Part shown: in pieces, positions 1 through 9,307 of the stretch
Layout: each line of letters begins with the position of its first letter
How positions within the stretch are numbered: position 1 is the first letter of the stretch
Assembly (NCBI GenBank): GCA_902761665.1
Contig: CACWLA010000016.1
Coordinates: 1-40,968 of the forward strand
DNA from: an uncultured Lachnospiraceae bacterium
GTDB lineage: Bacteria > Bacillota > Clostridia > Lachnospirales > Lachnospiraceae
Length of the DNA stretch: 40,968 bases
Reading direction: 5' to 3'
Notes under the pieces: generated by a model
Database searches by the model: none
Told to the model about the DNA's origin: nothing
Seen by the model: the letters and a program-made list of their open reading frames with translations, nothing else
Made by a program: the position numbers and the translations under genes

Positions 1-585
1 TCGGCGTCCAATGTGAAGGAACCCGTCCATCAGGGGCTTTGGGGCATCTTCGAGGTCTTCTTCGATACGATCGTCATCTGCACGATGACGGCGGTCGTGG
101 TCCTGTCCTCCGGCGTGATCGATCTTGCGACCGGCAGCGTCGTCACGGCATTTGCCGACATGGACAAGAACACCCTCGTCGCCCAGGCGTTCACCAACAA
201 TTTCGGTGCCTTCGGCGGCATGTTCGTGGCTGTGGCCGTGCTGCTCTTTGCCTTCTCGACAATCCTCGGCTGGAGCCTCTACGGCGTCCGCAGCTGGATC
301 TACCTCTTCGGCGAGAAGACCGCCATCGCTTACAAGGCTGTCTTCGTCGGCATCATCTTCGTTTCCAGCATCCTTACGAACGTCGACCTGCCCTGGAACA
401 TCTCCGATACCTTCAACGGCCTCATGATGGTGCCGAACCTGATCGGCGTGGTCGCCCTTTCGCCGCTCGTCGTGAAGATCACGAAGAACTACGCCGACCG
501 CCGCTTTAAGAATAAGGCCGTAAAGCCGATGTATTCCGTCTTCCCCGACCTGCAGAAAGCCGCGGAAGAAGAGGAGAATGCGTGA
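1..585 (+). CDS. Alanine/glycine:cation symporter (AGCS family), C-terminal part
   Basis: The frame is open from the first base, so the gene begins before the window and only about 194 C-terminal residues are present. The stretch PVHQGLWGIFEVFFDTIVIC, followed by the TA-VVL segment and several hydrophobic helices, is characteristic of the Na+ or H+-coupled alanine/glycine symporters (AGCS) in their last four or so membrane segments. The protein ends in a short charged cytoplasmic tail rich in Lys and Glu. The family imports small neutral amino acids across the inner membrane. The substrate cannot be told from this fragment. The next gene is more than 390 bases away behind its own promoter, so this gene ends its own transcript; I see no clear terminator hairpin right after the stop. 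Confidence 0.88.
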   Translation, partial: SASNVKEPVHQGLWGIFEVFFDTIVICTMTAVVVLSSGVIDLATGSVVTAFADMDKNTLVAQAFTNNFGAFGGMFVAVAVLLFAFSTILGWSLYGVRSWIYLFGEKTAIAYKAVFVGIIFVSSILTNVDLPWNISDTFNGLMMVPNLIGVVALSPLVVKITKNYADRRFKNKAVKPMYSVFPDLQKAAEEEENA

Positions 586-660
586 ACGACAGCTGTCCGC
601 CGCCGGAAGACATATTAATTAGTTATGATAAAAATGCCGTACACTTTCGCCTTCTTCCCC

Positions 661-689
661 TTGACACTCCCTGCCCGCGCGTGTATAAT
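661..689 (+). promoter_or_regulatory. Sigma-A-type promoter of the ileS operon
   Basis: A perfect TTGACA (661-666) and a perfect TATAAT (684-689) are separated by 17 bases. Transcription should start near 696 and run into the T-box leader. It is the best match to consensus in the window. Confidence 0.9.
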
Positions 690-695
690 CTGTCC

Positions 696-954
696 GTAAT
701 TGAATAGGAAAGGCAATGAAGGAGAGAGTACCCTTTCGCGGAAAGGCACAGAGAACCGGGACTTAAGCTGAGAGACCGGTGCGAGTACGGACAGGGGAAA
801 GTCACTCCGGAGCCGCCGACCGATGACCCGCGCCGCGGGAAGGTAGGCTCGGACGGATTCCCTCCGTTATAGGGGAGCGCATATCAGGGGTATGTGTCAA
901 ATGGGTGGTATAGCGAGATGACCTCGTCCTGTTTGGATGAGGTCATCTTTTTTT
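696..954 (+). promoter_or_regulatory. T-box leader (tRNA-sensing riboswitch) upstream of ileS
   Basis: The leader fills most of the 395-base gap before ileS. At 903-916 it has GGGTGGTATAGCGA, a variant of the T-box sequence whose UGG bulge pairs with the uncharged tRNA acceptor end. The block 849-872 (ACGG..CCGTTA) matches the conserved stem III region, and AGTA (727-730) with GAA (797-799) could form the specifier-loop S-turn. The antiterminator competes with the terminator at 917-954. In known T-boxes, uncharged cognate tRNA allows read-through into the synthetase gene. I could not place an isoleucine specifier codon: there is no AUC, AUU or AUA between 707 and 856. Cognate tRNA is therefore inferred only from the downstream gene. 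Bases 586-660 show nothing recognisable. Confidence 0.88.
917..954 (+). terminator. T-box-controlled intrinsic terminator
   Basis: The arms 917-929 and 935-947 form a 13-bp stem with a single G-U pair around a TGTTT loop, followed by seven T residues (948-954). The 3' part of the T-box antiterminator abuts the left arm, as expected for a regulated terminator. Confidence 0.92.
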
Positions 955-980
955 GAAAAATGACACCGCAGGAGGTTTTT

Positions 981-3900
981 ATGTATCAAAAGGTTTCGAC
1001 CGACATGAACTTCGTCGAACGCGAGCATGTGATCGAGAAGTTCTGGAAGGACAATCGCATCTTCGAGAAGTCGGAGCGGGAGCGCCAGGGGCGTCCCTGC
1101 TACACCTTCTATGACGGGCCGCCCACGGCCAACGGCAAGCCGCACATCGGCCACGTCGAGACCCGTGCCATCAAGGACCTGATCCCGCGCTACCGCACCA
1201 TGAAGGGGTATTACGTGCCCCGCAAGGCCGGCTGGGATACCCACGGCCTGCCGGTGGAGCTGGAGGTCGAGAAAGCCCTCGGCTTAAACGGCAAGGACCA
1301 GATCGAAGAATACGGCGTGGAGCCCTTCATCAAAAAGTGCAAGGAATCGGTCTGGAAATACGAAAAGATGTGGGAGGATTTCTCCGGCAGCGTCGGCTTC
1401 TGGGCGGACATGGAGAACCCCTACGTGACCTACCATGATGACTACATCGAGTCCGAGTGGTGGGCGCTTTCCGAACTATGGAAGAAAGGCCTGCTCTACA
1501 AGGGCTTCAAGATCGTGCCCTACTGCCCGCGCTGCGGGACGCCGCTGTCTTCCGCCGAGGTCTCTCAGGGCTACAAGACCGTCAAGGAACGCTCCGCCAT
1601 CGCCCGCTTCAAGGTGAAGGGAGAGGAGAATACCTACTTCCTGGTCTGGACCACGACCCCCTGGACCCTGCCGTCCAACGTCGCGCTCTGCGTGAACCCC
1701 GACGAGACCTACGTGCGCGTTCGCGTGGAGGCTGATGGCTGTGATTATATCCTGGCTGAGGCGCTGGTGGGAAGCGTGATCAAAACTGAAGGCGAAAATG
1801 CCGCCCCGGTGGTGCTTGAACGCCTTGCCGGCAGAGATCTGGAATACAGGGAATACGAGCCGCTGTTCGGCTTTACCGGTGAATTCGTTGCGAAGAACCG
1901 CAGCGAAAAGGCCTTCTACGTGACCTGCGATGGCTACGTCACCATGACCGACGGTACCGGCATCGTCCATATCGCCCCGGCCTTCGGTGAAGATGACGCG
2001 AACGTCGGCCGGAAGTACGGCCTGCCCTTCGTGCAGTTCGTGAACGGCAAAGGTGAGATGACCGCCGAGACCGACTACGCCGGCCTCTTCGTGAAGAAGG
2101 CTGATCCGGTCATTCTGGACGACCTGAAAAAGGCCGGACTCCTCTACAGCGCACCGAAGTTCGAGCACGAATACCCGCACTGCTGGCGCTGCGATACGCC
2201 CCTCATCTACTACGCCCGCGATTCCTGGTACATCCGCGAGAGCAGCTACAAGGACGCCCTTGTTGCCAACAATAAGACGGTCAACTGGCTGCCCGAATCG
2301 ATCGGCAGCGGCCGTTTCGGCAACTGGCTGGAGAACATCCAGGACTGGGCCATTTCGAGAAACCGCTACTGGGGCACGCCCCTCAACATCTGGGAATGCA
2401 GCTGCGGCCACCGCGAATGCATCGGCAGCCGGAAGGAACTCGCCGAGCGTAGCGGCAATGAGAAAGCGCTGACTGTAGAATTGCACCGCCCGTACGTGGA
2501 TGAGATCACCATGGTCTGCCCGGACTGCGGCGGTACGATGCGCCGCGTTCCCGAGGTCATCGACTGCTGGTTCGACTCCGGCGCCATGCCCTTCGCGCAG
2601 CATCACTATCCTTTCGAAAACAAGGAGAAGTTCGAGCAGCAGTTCCCGGCGGCCTTCATCTCCGAAGCCGTCGACCAGACGAGAGGCTGGTTCCACTCGC
2701 TGATGGCGGAGAGCACCCTGCTCTTTGACCGCTCCCCTTACGAGAACGTTATCGTGCTCGGCCTCGTGCAGGACAAGAACGGCCAGAAGATGTCGAAGTC
2801 CAAGGGCAACGCCGTGGATCCCTTCGAAGCGCTCGAAAAGTTCGGCGCCGACGCGATCCGCTGGTATTTCTACAACAGCTCCGCCCCGTGGCTGCCCAAG
2901 CGCTTCTACGAGGAAGCGGTGCTGGAAGGCCGCTCGAAGTTCATGAGCACCCTGTGGAACACCTACGCCTTCTACGTGCTGTACGCCGAGATCGATCAGT
3001 TCGATCCGTCGAAATACATGACGAACGGCAAGTGGGAACCGAAGGATCTGCCGGTCATGGACCGCTGGCTGCTTTCGAAGCTGAACACCCTCATCAAGAC
3101 GGTGGACGGCAGCCTCGATACCTACCACATCACCGAGGCGTCCCGCGCGCTTGCCGCATTCGTGGAAGACATGTCCAACTGGTACGTGCGCCGCTGCCGC
3201 GACCGCTACTGGGGCGGCGGCATGGAACAGGACAAGATCAACGCCTACATGACGCTGTTCGAAGCCCTGTATACCGTGAGCCTTCTCGCTGCGCCGATGG
3301 TGCCGTTCATGACCGAGGCGATCTACCAGAACATCGTCCGCCGCGTGCTTCCGGGCGTTCCGGAAAGCATCCACCTCTGCGACTATCCCGTGGCTGACGA
3401 AAGCCTGATCGATCCCGCGCTCGAAGCGGACATGGATCATGCCGTGAAACTCGTGGAGATGGGCCGCGCCGCCAGAAACGCCGCGGCGATCAAGAACCGC
3501 CAGCCGCTTTCCCGCATGCTGGTCAAGGCGCCTTTCACCCTCAGCGGATACTACGATGCGATCATCGCAGAAGAACTGAACGTGAAGGGACTGGAGTTCA
3601 CCGACGATGCCCAGGGATTCATTTCCTACAGCTTCAAGCCGCAGATGCGGACCCTCGGCCCGCGCTTCGGCAGGCAGCTGAATGAGATCCGCACCCTGCT
3701 GCAGAACATCGACGGCAGCGCCGCCATGAAGCAGCTGAAGGAGACGGGTTTCCTGACCCTGACCCTTTCGGCCGGAGAAGCACAGCTGTCTCCCGACGAC
3801 CTCCTGATCGACACCGCGCAGAAAGAAGGCTTTGCAGCCGTTCAGGTCGTCCGCGAGATCGTGAGCAAGGTACAGACCATGCGCAAGGAAGCCGGCTTCG

Positions 3901-4112
3901 AGGTCATGGACCGCATCCTGCTTTTCCATGACGGAAATGCGAAGATCGAGGAGATCTTCGGAAAGTTCGGTGCGGAGATCCGCCGCGAAGTGCTGGCGAA
4001 CGAAGTAAGGTGCGGCCGCAGCGACGGCTACGAAAAAGAATGGAACATCAACGGTGAGACCGTTGCGCTCACCGTGAAAAAGGATAACGCGGAAACCCGC
4101 GGGGAGGACTGA
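981..4112 (+). CDS. ileS: Isoleucyl-tRNA synthetase, IleS2-like
   Basis: The enzyme charges tRNA-Ile with isoleucine in the cytoplasm. The 1043-residue protein has the class I signatures: PHIGH near residue 55 in PPTANGKPHIGH and KMSKS near residue 603. An editing domain lies between them and an anticodon-binding domain follows. Its length, the GKPHIGHVETRAIKD context and the lack of a C-terminal four-Cys zinc finger fit the eukaryote-like IleS2 group. That group is known for reduced sensitivity to mupirocin; resistance here is inference. An in-frame ATG exists at 960, but GGAGG at 971-975 lies five bases before the ATG at 981, so 981 is preferred. The gene is controlled by the T-box leader. 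Its stop overlaps the next start (TGATG), suggesting translational coupling to glycogen phosphorylase. Confidence 0.96.
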   Translation: MYQKVSTDMNFVEREHVIEKFWKDNRIFEKSERERQGRPCYTFYDGPPTANGKPHIGHVETRAIKDLIPRYRTMKGYYVPRKAGWDTHGLPVELEVEKALGLNGKDQIEEYGVEPFIKKCKESVWKYEKMWEDFSGSVGFWADMENPYVTYHDDYIESEWWALSELWKKGLLYKGFKIVPYCPRCGTPLSSAEVSQGYKTVKERSAIARFKVKGEENTYFLVWTTTPWTLPSNVALCVNPDETYVRVRVEADGCDYILAEALVGSVIKTEGENAAPVVLERLAGRDLEYREYEPLFGFTGEFVAKNRSEKAFYVTCDGYVTMTDGTGIVHIAPAFGEDDANVGRKYGLPFVQFVNGKGEMTAETDYAGLFVKKADPVILDDLKKAGLLYSAPKFEHEYPHCWRCDTPLIYYARDSWYIRESSYKDALVANNKTVNWLPESIGSGRFGNWLENIQDWAISRNRYWGTPLNIWECSCGHRECIGSRKELAERSGNEKALTVELHRPYVDEITMVCPDCGGTMRRVPEVIDCWFDSGAMPFAQHHYPFENKEKFEQQFPAAFISEAVDQTRGWFHSLMAESTLLFDRSPYENVIVLGLVQDKNGQKMSKSKGNAVDPFEALEKFGADAIRWYFYNSSAPWLPKRFYEEAVLEGRSKFMSTLWNTYAFYVLYAEIDQFDPSKYMTNGKWEPKDLPVMDRWLLSKLNTLIKTVDGSLDTYHITEASRALAAFVEDMSNWYVRRCRDRYWGGGMEQDKINAYMTLFEALYTVSLLAAPMVPFMTEAIYQNIVRRVLPGVPESIHLCDYPVADESLIDPALEADMDHAVKLVEMGRAARNAAAIKNRQPLSRMLVKAPFTLSGYYDAIIAEELNVKGLEFTDDAQGFISYSFKPQMRTLGPRFGRQLNEIRTLLQNIDGSAAMKQLKETGFLTLTLSAGEAQLSPDDLLIDTAQKEGFAAVQVVREIVSKVQTMRKEAGFEVMDRILLFHDGNAKIEEIFGKFGAEIRREVLANEVRCGRSDGYEKEWNINGETVALTVKKDNAETRGED

Positions 4113-6562
4113 TGGAAGGATATCATATCGACAAGGACAAACTGAAAAGCCGCATGACCGAACTGATCAAGGGCGAACTGATCCCGGACCTTAAGTCTGC
4201 GACCGATGCCCAGATCTACAAGGCACTTGCGACCGCGCTCAAGGAGCAGTTCATCGACGCCTGGAACGGGACCCGCGAAAAATGCCAGGAGCAGGATCTG
4301 AAGCGTGTTTACTACCTGTCCATGGAATTTCTGATGGGCCGCGCCCTCGGCAACAACCTGATCAACCTGGGTGCCGTGAAGGAAGTCCGCGAGCTCCTGG
4401 ACGAGCTGGGTGTTGACCTTAACTGCATCGAGGATCAGGAACGCGACTGGGCGCTCGGCAACGGCGGCCTCGGCCGTCTTGCGGCGTGCTTCCTGGATTC
4501 GCTCGCGACCCTCGGCTACCCCGCCTACGGCTGCGGCATCCGCTATAAGTACGGCATGTTCCGCCAGGTCATCCAGGACGGCTACCAGAAGGAAGTTCCG
4601 GACAACTGGCTGAAGAACGGCAACCCCTTCGAGGTCCGCAAGGACAACTTCACGCAGGAGATCCACTTCGGCGGCTATACCCGCGGTGAATACGGCGAAG
4701 ACGGCCGGGTGCACTTCATTCACGAAGGCTACACTTCGGTCCTGGCCGTGCCCTACGACACCCCGGTCATCGGCTATAAGAACGGCATCATCAACACCCT
4801 GCGCCTGTGGAACGCCGAACCGGTCGAGCAGCTGGAAATGGCTTCCTTCGACGCCGGCGACTATGACCGTGCAGCCGAGCAGGAGAACCTCGCCGAGACC
4901 ATCTGCAAGGTCCTCTATCCGAACGACAACCACATGCGCGGCAAGGAACTGCGCCTGAAGCAGCAGTATTTCTTCGTTTCCGCGACCATCCAGCGCGCCG
5001 TACAGCATTTCATGCAGTACCATAAGGATATCCACGGTCTGCCGGACAACGTCATCATTCAGCTGAACGATACGCATCCGACGGTGGCCATCCCCGAACT
5101 GATGCGCATCCTGCTGGATGACTACAAGCTGGAGTGGGATGACGCCTGGAGCATCGTCAACCGCTGCTTTGCCTACACGAACCACACCATCATGTCGGAA
5201 GCTTCCGAGCAGTGGCCGATCGAGCTGTTCTCGCGCCTGCTGCCCCGTGTTTACCAGATCATCGATGAGATCAACCGCCGCTTCGTCGCGGAGATCCGCC
5301 ACCGCTATCCCGGCGACGAAGGCAAGATCCGCGCCATGGCGATCCTCTACGAAGGACGTGTCCGCATGGCCCAGATGGCCATCGTATCCAGCTTCTCCGT
5401 CAACGGCGTGGCTGCCCTGCACACGAAGATCCTGGAGGACCGTGAGTTTAAGGATTTCTTCCAGCTCTGGCCCGAAAAGTTCAGCAACAAGACGAACGGC
5501 ATCACGCAGCGCCGCTTCCTGCTGCACGGCAACCCTGCCGAGGCAGCCTGGGTCACGGCCAGGATCGGCGACGGCTGGATCACGGATCTGAAGCAGATCC
5601 GCCAGATGCTGCCCTACGCGGACGACCCGGTCGCCCAGCAGGAATTCCTGAGCCTGAAGCGCCGCAACAAGGTCACGCTCGCGAAGTACATTCAGGAACA
5701 CAACCACGTCGAGGTCGACCCCGATTCGATCTTCGACGTACAGGTCAAGCGCCTGCACGAATACAAGCGCCAGCTGATGAACATCCTGCACGTGATGTAT
5801 CTGTACAACCAGCTGTCCGATTTCCCGGACCGCGACATGGTCCCGCGCACCTTCATCCTGGGCGCGAAGGCTTCTTCCGGCTACCGGATCGCGAAGCTGA
5901 CCATCAAGCTCTGCAACGCCGTGGCCGACGTGATCAACAACGACCCGCGCACCAATAAGAAACTGAAGATGGTCTTCATCGAGGACTACCGCGTCTCGAA
6001 CGCCGAGATGATCTTCGCGGCCGCCGACCTTTCGGAACAGATCTCCACGGCCAGCAAGGAAGCCAGCGGCACCGGCAACATGAAGTTCATGCTGAACGGC
6101 GCGGTCACGATCGGCACCATGGACGGTGCGAACGTTGAGATCGTCGAGGAAGTCGGTGAGGACAACGCCTTCATCTTCGGCATGAGCGCGCAGGAGGTCA
6201 TCGACCGCGAACGCTACGGCGACTACGATCCGACCGAGATCTTCCGGAACGATCCGGACATCCGCCGGGTCCTGATGCAGCTCGTCAACGGCTTCTACAG
6301 CCCGGACGATCCGGACCTGTTCCGGCCGATCTACGATTCCCTGCTCACGAACCGCATCAGCGGCAAGGCCGACCCGTTCTTCACGCTGAAGGATTTCCGT
6401 TCCTACGCGCAGGCGCAGGAACGCGTCGACAGGGCATACCGCGACAGGAACGCCTGGGCTGCCATGGCGATCCGCAACATCGCCTGCTCGGGCAAGTTCT
6501 CGTCCGACCGCACCATCCAGGAATATGTCGATGACATCTGGCACCTGGAAAAGATCAGATAG
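4112..6562 (+). CDS. glgP: Glycogen/starch (alpha-glucan) phosphorylase
   Basis: The 816-residue protein matches the usual length of bacterial GT35 phosphorylases, which release glucose 1-phosphate from alpha-1,4-glucans using pyridoxal phosphate. The conserved segment KRLHEYKRQLMNILH is present. The cofactor segment EASGTGNMKFMLNGA carries the expected PLP lysine near residue 658. NGGLGRLAACFLDS near the N-terminus is the glucan phosphorylase active-site region. The start overlaps the ileS stop by one base and a GGGGAGG site precedes it. The gene is sandwiched between two aminoacyl-tRNA synthetase genes with only eight bases to valS, so it should be co-transcribed under the T-box. That is an unusual context for carbon-store degradation. 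GlgP and MalP cannot be separated by sequence alone. Confidence 0.95.
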   Translation: MEGYHIDKDKLKSRMTELIKGELIPDLKSATDAQIYKALATALKEQFIDAWNGTREKCQEQDLKRVYYLSMEFLMGRALGNNLINLGAVKEVRELLDELGVDLNCIEDQERDWALGNGGLGRLAACFLDSLATLGYPAYGCGIRYKYGMFRQVIQDGYQKEVPDNWLKNGNPFEVRKDNFTQEIHFGGYTRGEYGEDGRVHFIHEGYTSVLAVPYDTPVIGYKNGIINTLRLWNAEPVEQLEMASFDAGDYDRAAEQENLAETICKVLYPNDNHMRGKELRLKQQYFFVSATIQRAVQHFMQYHKDIHGLPDNVIIQLNDTHPTVAIPELMRILLDDYKLEWDDAWSIVNRCFAYTNHTIMSEASEQWPIELFSRLLPRVYQIIDEINRRFVAEIRHRYPGDEGKIRAMAILYEGRVRMAQMAIVSSFSVNGVAALHTKILEDREFKDFFQLWPEKFSNKTNGITQRRFLLHGNPAEAAWVTARIGDGWITDLKQIRQMLPYADDPVAQQEFLSLKRRNKVTLAKYIQEHNHVEVDPDSIFDVQVKRLHEYKRQLMNILHVMYLYNQLSDFPDRDMVPRTFILGAKASSGYRIAKLTIKLCNAVADVINNDPRTNKKLKMVFIEDYRVSNAEMIFAAADLSEQISTASKEASGTGNMKFMLNGAVTIGTMDGANVEIVEEVGEDNAFIFGMSAQEVIDRERYGDYDPTEIFRNDPDIRRVLMQLVNGFYSPDDPDLFRPIYDSLLTNRISGKADPFFTLKDFRSYAQAQERVDRAYRDRNAWAAMAIRNIACSGKFSSDRTIQEYVDDIWHLEKIR

Positions 6563-6570
6563 GTGACGAC

Positions 6571-9282
6571 ATGATCGAAATGGAAAAAACATACGATCCG
6601 AAAGACATAGAGGAAAAACTCTACCGCCGCTGGGAGGAGAAGGGATACTTCCGCGCGGACGAAAACTCCGATAAGAAGCCCTATACCATCGTGATCCCAC
6701 CGCCCAACATCACGGGCCAGCTGCACATGGGACACGCGCTTGACAATACCCTGCAGGACATCCTGATCCGTTTCAAGCGGATGCAGGGCTATGAAGCCCT
6801 GTGGCTGCCCGGCACCGACCATGCCTCCATCGCGACCGAAGCGAAGGTCGTGGAAGCCATGCGCGCCGAAGGCCTGACGAAGGAGATGCTGGGCCGCGAA
6901 GGCTTCCTGGAACGTGCCTGGGCCTGGCGGGAGAAATACGGCAGCCGCATCGTGGAACAGCTGAAGAAGCTGGGCTCCTCCTGCGACTGGTCGAGGATCC
7001 GCTTCACCCTGGACGAGGGCTGCTCGAATGCCGTGAAGGAGGTTTTCGTCAGACTTTATAATGAAGGCCTCATTTACCGCGGCAACCGCATGGTCAACTG
7101 GTGCCCGCACTGCAGGACGTCCATCTCGGATGCCGAGGTGGAATACGAGGAGCAGGATGGCCATTTCTGGCATCTGCTCTACCCGGTGAAGGAGACCGGC
7201 GAGATGCTGGAACTCGCGACGACCCGTCCCGAGACCATGCTGGGCGACACCGCCGTGGCCGTGAACCCGGAGGATCCGCGCTACATGCACCTCCACGGCT
7301 GCCACGTGATCCTGCCGCTTCTCGGCAAGGAGATCCCGATCGTCTGCGACGAGCACGCGGACATGACCAAGGGGACCGGCGCGGTGAAGATCACGCCCGC
7401 TCACGACCCGAACGACTTCGAAGTCGGCGAACGCTGCGGCCTTCCGCGCGTCAGGGTGCTGACCTACGACGGTCACATGACCGGTGCGAAGGATGCGGCT
7501 GAAGCCGCCGCGGAAAAGGCTGCCGGCAAGGCTGCCCTCGGCGAACCCGAAGTGCTGGACTGCGGCAAATACGCAGGGATGACGGTGGCGGAAGCCAGAA
7601 AAGCGATCGTTGCGGACCTGGAAGCCGGCGGCTATCTGAAGTCCGTCGAGCCGCTGAAGCACGACGTCGGCACCTGCTACCGCTGCCACACGACCATCGA
7701 ACCGATGGTCAGCAAGCAGTGGTTCGTGAAGATGCCTCCGCTCGCCGGCCCGGCCATCGAAGCCGTGGAAAACGGGACCATCAAGTACGTTCCCGAACGC
7801 TTTACGAAGATCTATCTGAACTGGATGCGGAATACCCGCGACTGGTGCATTTCCCGCCAGCTGTGGTGGGGCCACCGGATCCCGGCCTGGTACTGCGAAG
7901 ACTGTGGAAAGACCGTGGTGGCCAAGGAAGCCCCCGAAAAATGCCCGCACTGCGGCGGCGCCCTCACACAGGATCCCGATACCCTCGATACCTGGTTCTC
8001 CAGCGCCCTCTGGCCGTTCAGCACCCTGGGCTGGCCGGAAAAGACGAAGGATCTGGAAAAGTTCTATCCGACGAATACCCTCGTGACGGGCTACGACATC
8101 ATTGGCTTCTGGGTGAGCCGCATGATCTTCTCCGGCCTTGCCTATACCGGAAAGGCGCCGTTTGACACCGTGTTCATCCACGGCATCGTGCGCGACTCCG
8201 AAGGCCGGAAGATGAGCAAGTCGCTCGGCAACGGCATCGATCCGCTCGACGTCATCGACAAGTACGGCGCGGACGCCCTGCGCCTGATGCTGGTGACCGG
8301 CAACTCGCCGGGCAATGACATGCGCTTCTACTGGGAGCGCGTGGAAGCGTCCCGCAATTTCATCAACAAGGTCTGGAACGCCTCCCGCTTCATGATGATG
8401 AACATGGAAGGCGTGGACATTTCCGGCGTGACGGAAGAGAGCCTCGCGCCTGAAGATAAGTGGATCCTCTCGCTCCTGAACCGCGTGGTGAAGGACGCGA
8501 CAGAAAACATGGAACGCTTCGAACTGGGCATCGCCATGCAGAAGGTCTACGATTTCATGTGGGAGCAGTTCTGCGACTGGTACATCGAAATGGTGAAGCC
8601 GCGCTTCTACCAGAGTGACGACGCCGCCTCAAAGGCTGCCGCCGCCTGGACGCTGAAGACGGTCCTGACCACTTCCCTGAAGCTCCTCCACCCCTTCATC
8701 CCCTTCGTGACGGAGGAGATCTACGGCTACCTGGAGACCGGAGAGGAGACCATCATGCGGAGCGCCTGGCCGCTGTACGATCCCGCCCGCGAGTATCCCG
8801 AAGAGGAACAGCGGATCGAATGGGCGAAGGACGTGGTGCGCGCAGTGCGCCTTGCCCGCGTGAACATGAACGTCCCCGCCGCCAGAAAGCCGCATATCTT
8901 CATTGTCTCCGAAAGCGAGGCGGTGCGGAAGGCCCTCACGCTGAGCGCTCCGTTCATCACGGCGCTCGCTTCGGGCAGCGGTACGGCCGTGCAGGCGGAT
9001 AAGAGCGGCATCGGCGAAGATGCCGTGTCTGCCGTGACCCCGGCCGGGACCGTCTACCTGCCTCTTGCCGAACTCGTGGACCTCGACAAGGAACGCGAGC
9101 GCCTGCAGAAGGAGGAAGAGCGGCTCCTCGGCGAGATCCGCCGCTCCGACGGCATGCTGAACAACGAACGCTTCATCTCCCGCGCACCTGCTGCGAAAGT
9201 GGAGGAAGAAAAAGCAAAACGTGAAAAATACGCCCGCATGCTGGCTGAGGTCCGGGAGCATCTGTCCCGGCTGCAGCCGTAA
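6571..9282 (+). CDS. valS: Valyl-tRNA synthetase
   Basis: The 903-residue class I synthetase attaches valine to tRNA-Val. It shows the bacterial ValS signature PPPNITGQLHMGHAL near residues 42-56 (HMGH form of the HIGH motif) and GRKMSKSLGNGIDP near residue 547. Zinc-binding CxxC pairs lie in the connective region (CYRCH, CEDCGK, CPHCG). It ends with the ValS-specific coiled-coil arm that contacts tRNA, seen as a heptad-like Leu/Glu/Lys segment over the last 65 residues. A second in-frame ATG three codons in (6580) is an alternative start. The gene follows glgP by eight bases, so it is probably in the same T-box-controlled transcript, but no separate valine T-box is visible. Confidence 0.97.
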   Translation: MIEMEKTYDPKDIEEKLYRRWEEKGYFRADENSDKKPYTIVIPPPNITGQLHMGHALDNTLQDILIRFKRMQGYEALWLPGTDHASIATEAKVVEAMRAEGLTKEMLGREGFLERAWAWREKYGSRIVEQLKKLGSSCDWSRIRFTLDEGCSNAVKEVFVRLYNEGLIYRGNRMVNWCPHCRTSISDAEVEYEEQDGHFWHLLYPVKETGEMLELATTRPETMLGDTAVAVNPEDPRYMHLHGCHVILPLLGKEIPIVCDEHADMTKGTGAVKITPAHDPNDFEVGERCGLPRVRVLTYDGHMTGAKDAAEAAAEKAAGKAALGEPEVLDCGKYAGMTVAEARKAIVADLEAGGYLKSVEPLKHDVGTCYRCHTTIEPMVSKQWFVKMPPLAGPAIEAVENGTIKYVPERFTKIYLNWMRNTRDWCISRQLWWGHRIPAWYCEDCGKTVVAKEAPEKCPHCGGALTQDPDTLDTWFSSALWPFSTLGWPEKTKDLEKFYPTNTLVTGYDIIGFWVSRMIFSGLAYTGKAPFDTVFIHGIVRDSEGRKMSKSLGNGIDPLDVIDKYGADALRLMLVTGNSPGNDMRFYWERVEASRNFINKVWNASRFMMMNMEGVDISGVTEESLAPEDKWILSLLNRVVKDATENMERFELGIAMQKVYDFMWEQFCDWYIEMVKPRFYQSDDAASKAAAAWTLKTVLTTSLKLLHPFIPFVTEEIYGYLETGEETIMRSAWPLYDPAREYPEEEQRIEWAKDVVRAVRLARVNMNVPAARKPHIFIVSESEAVRKALTLSAPFITALASGSGTAVQADKSGIGEDAVSAVTPAGTVYLPLAELVDLDKERERLQKEEERLLGEIRRSDGMLNNERFISRAPAAKVEEEKAKREKYARMLAEVREHLSRLQP

Positions 9283-9307
9283 GCGGAGCAAGAAGGAGGA
9301 ATGGCAA

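Noticed and set aside
960-980. Earlier ATG for ileS at 960
   Set aside because: The GGAGG ribosome site lies inside this extension and is correctly spaced for the ATG at 981.
1476-3929. Very long open frame on the - strand opposite ileS (over 800 codons)
   Set aside because: It mirrors the codon pattern of the GC-rich ileS gene, its translation is low in recognisable motifs, and ileS on the other strand is certain.
4028-6700. Long - strand open frame opposite glycogen phosphorylase
   Set aside because: It is an antisense shadow of a confidently identified gene, without a ribosome site or family motif.
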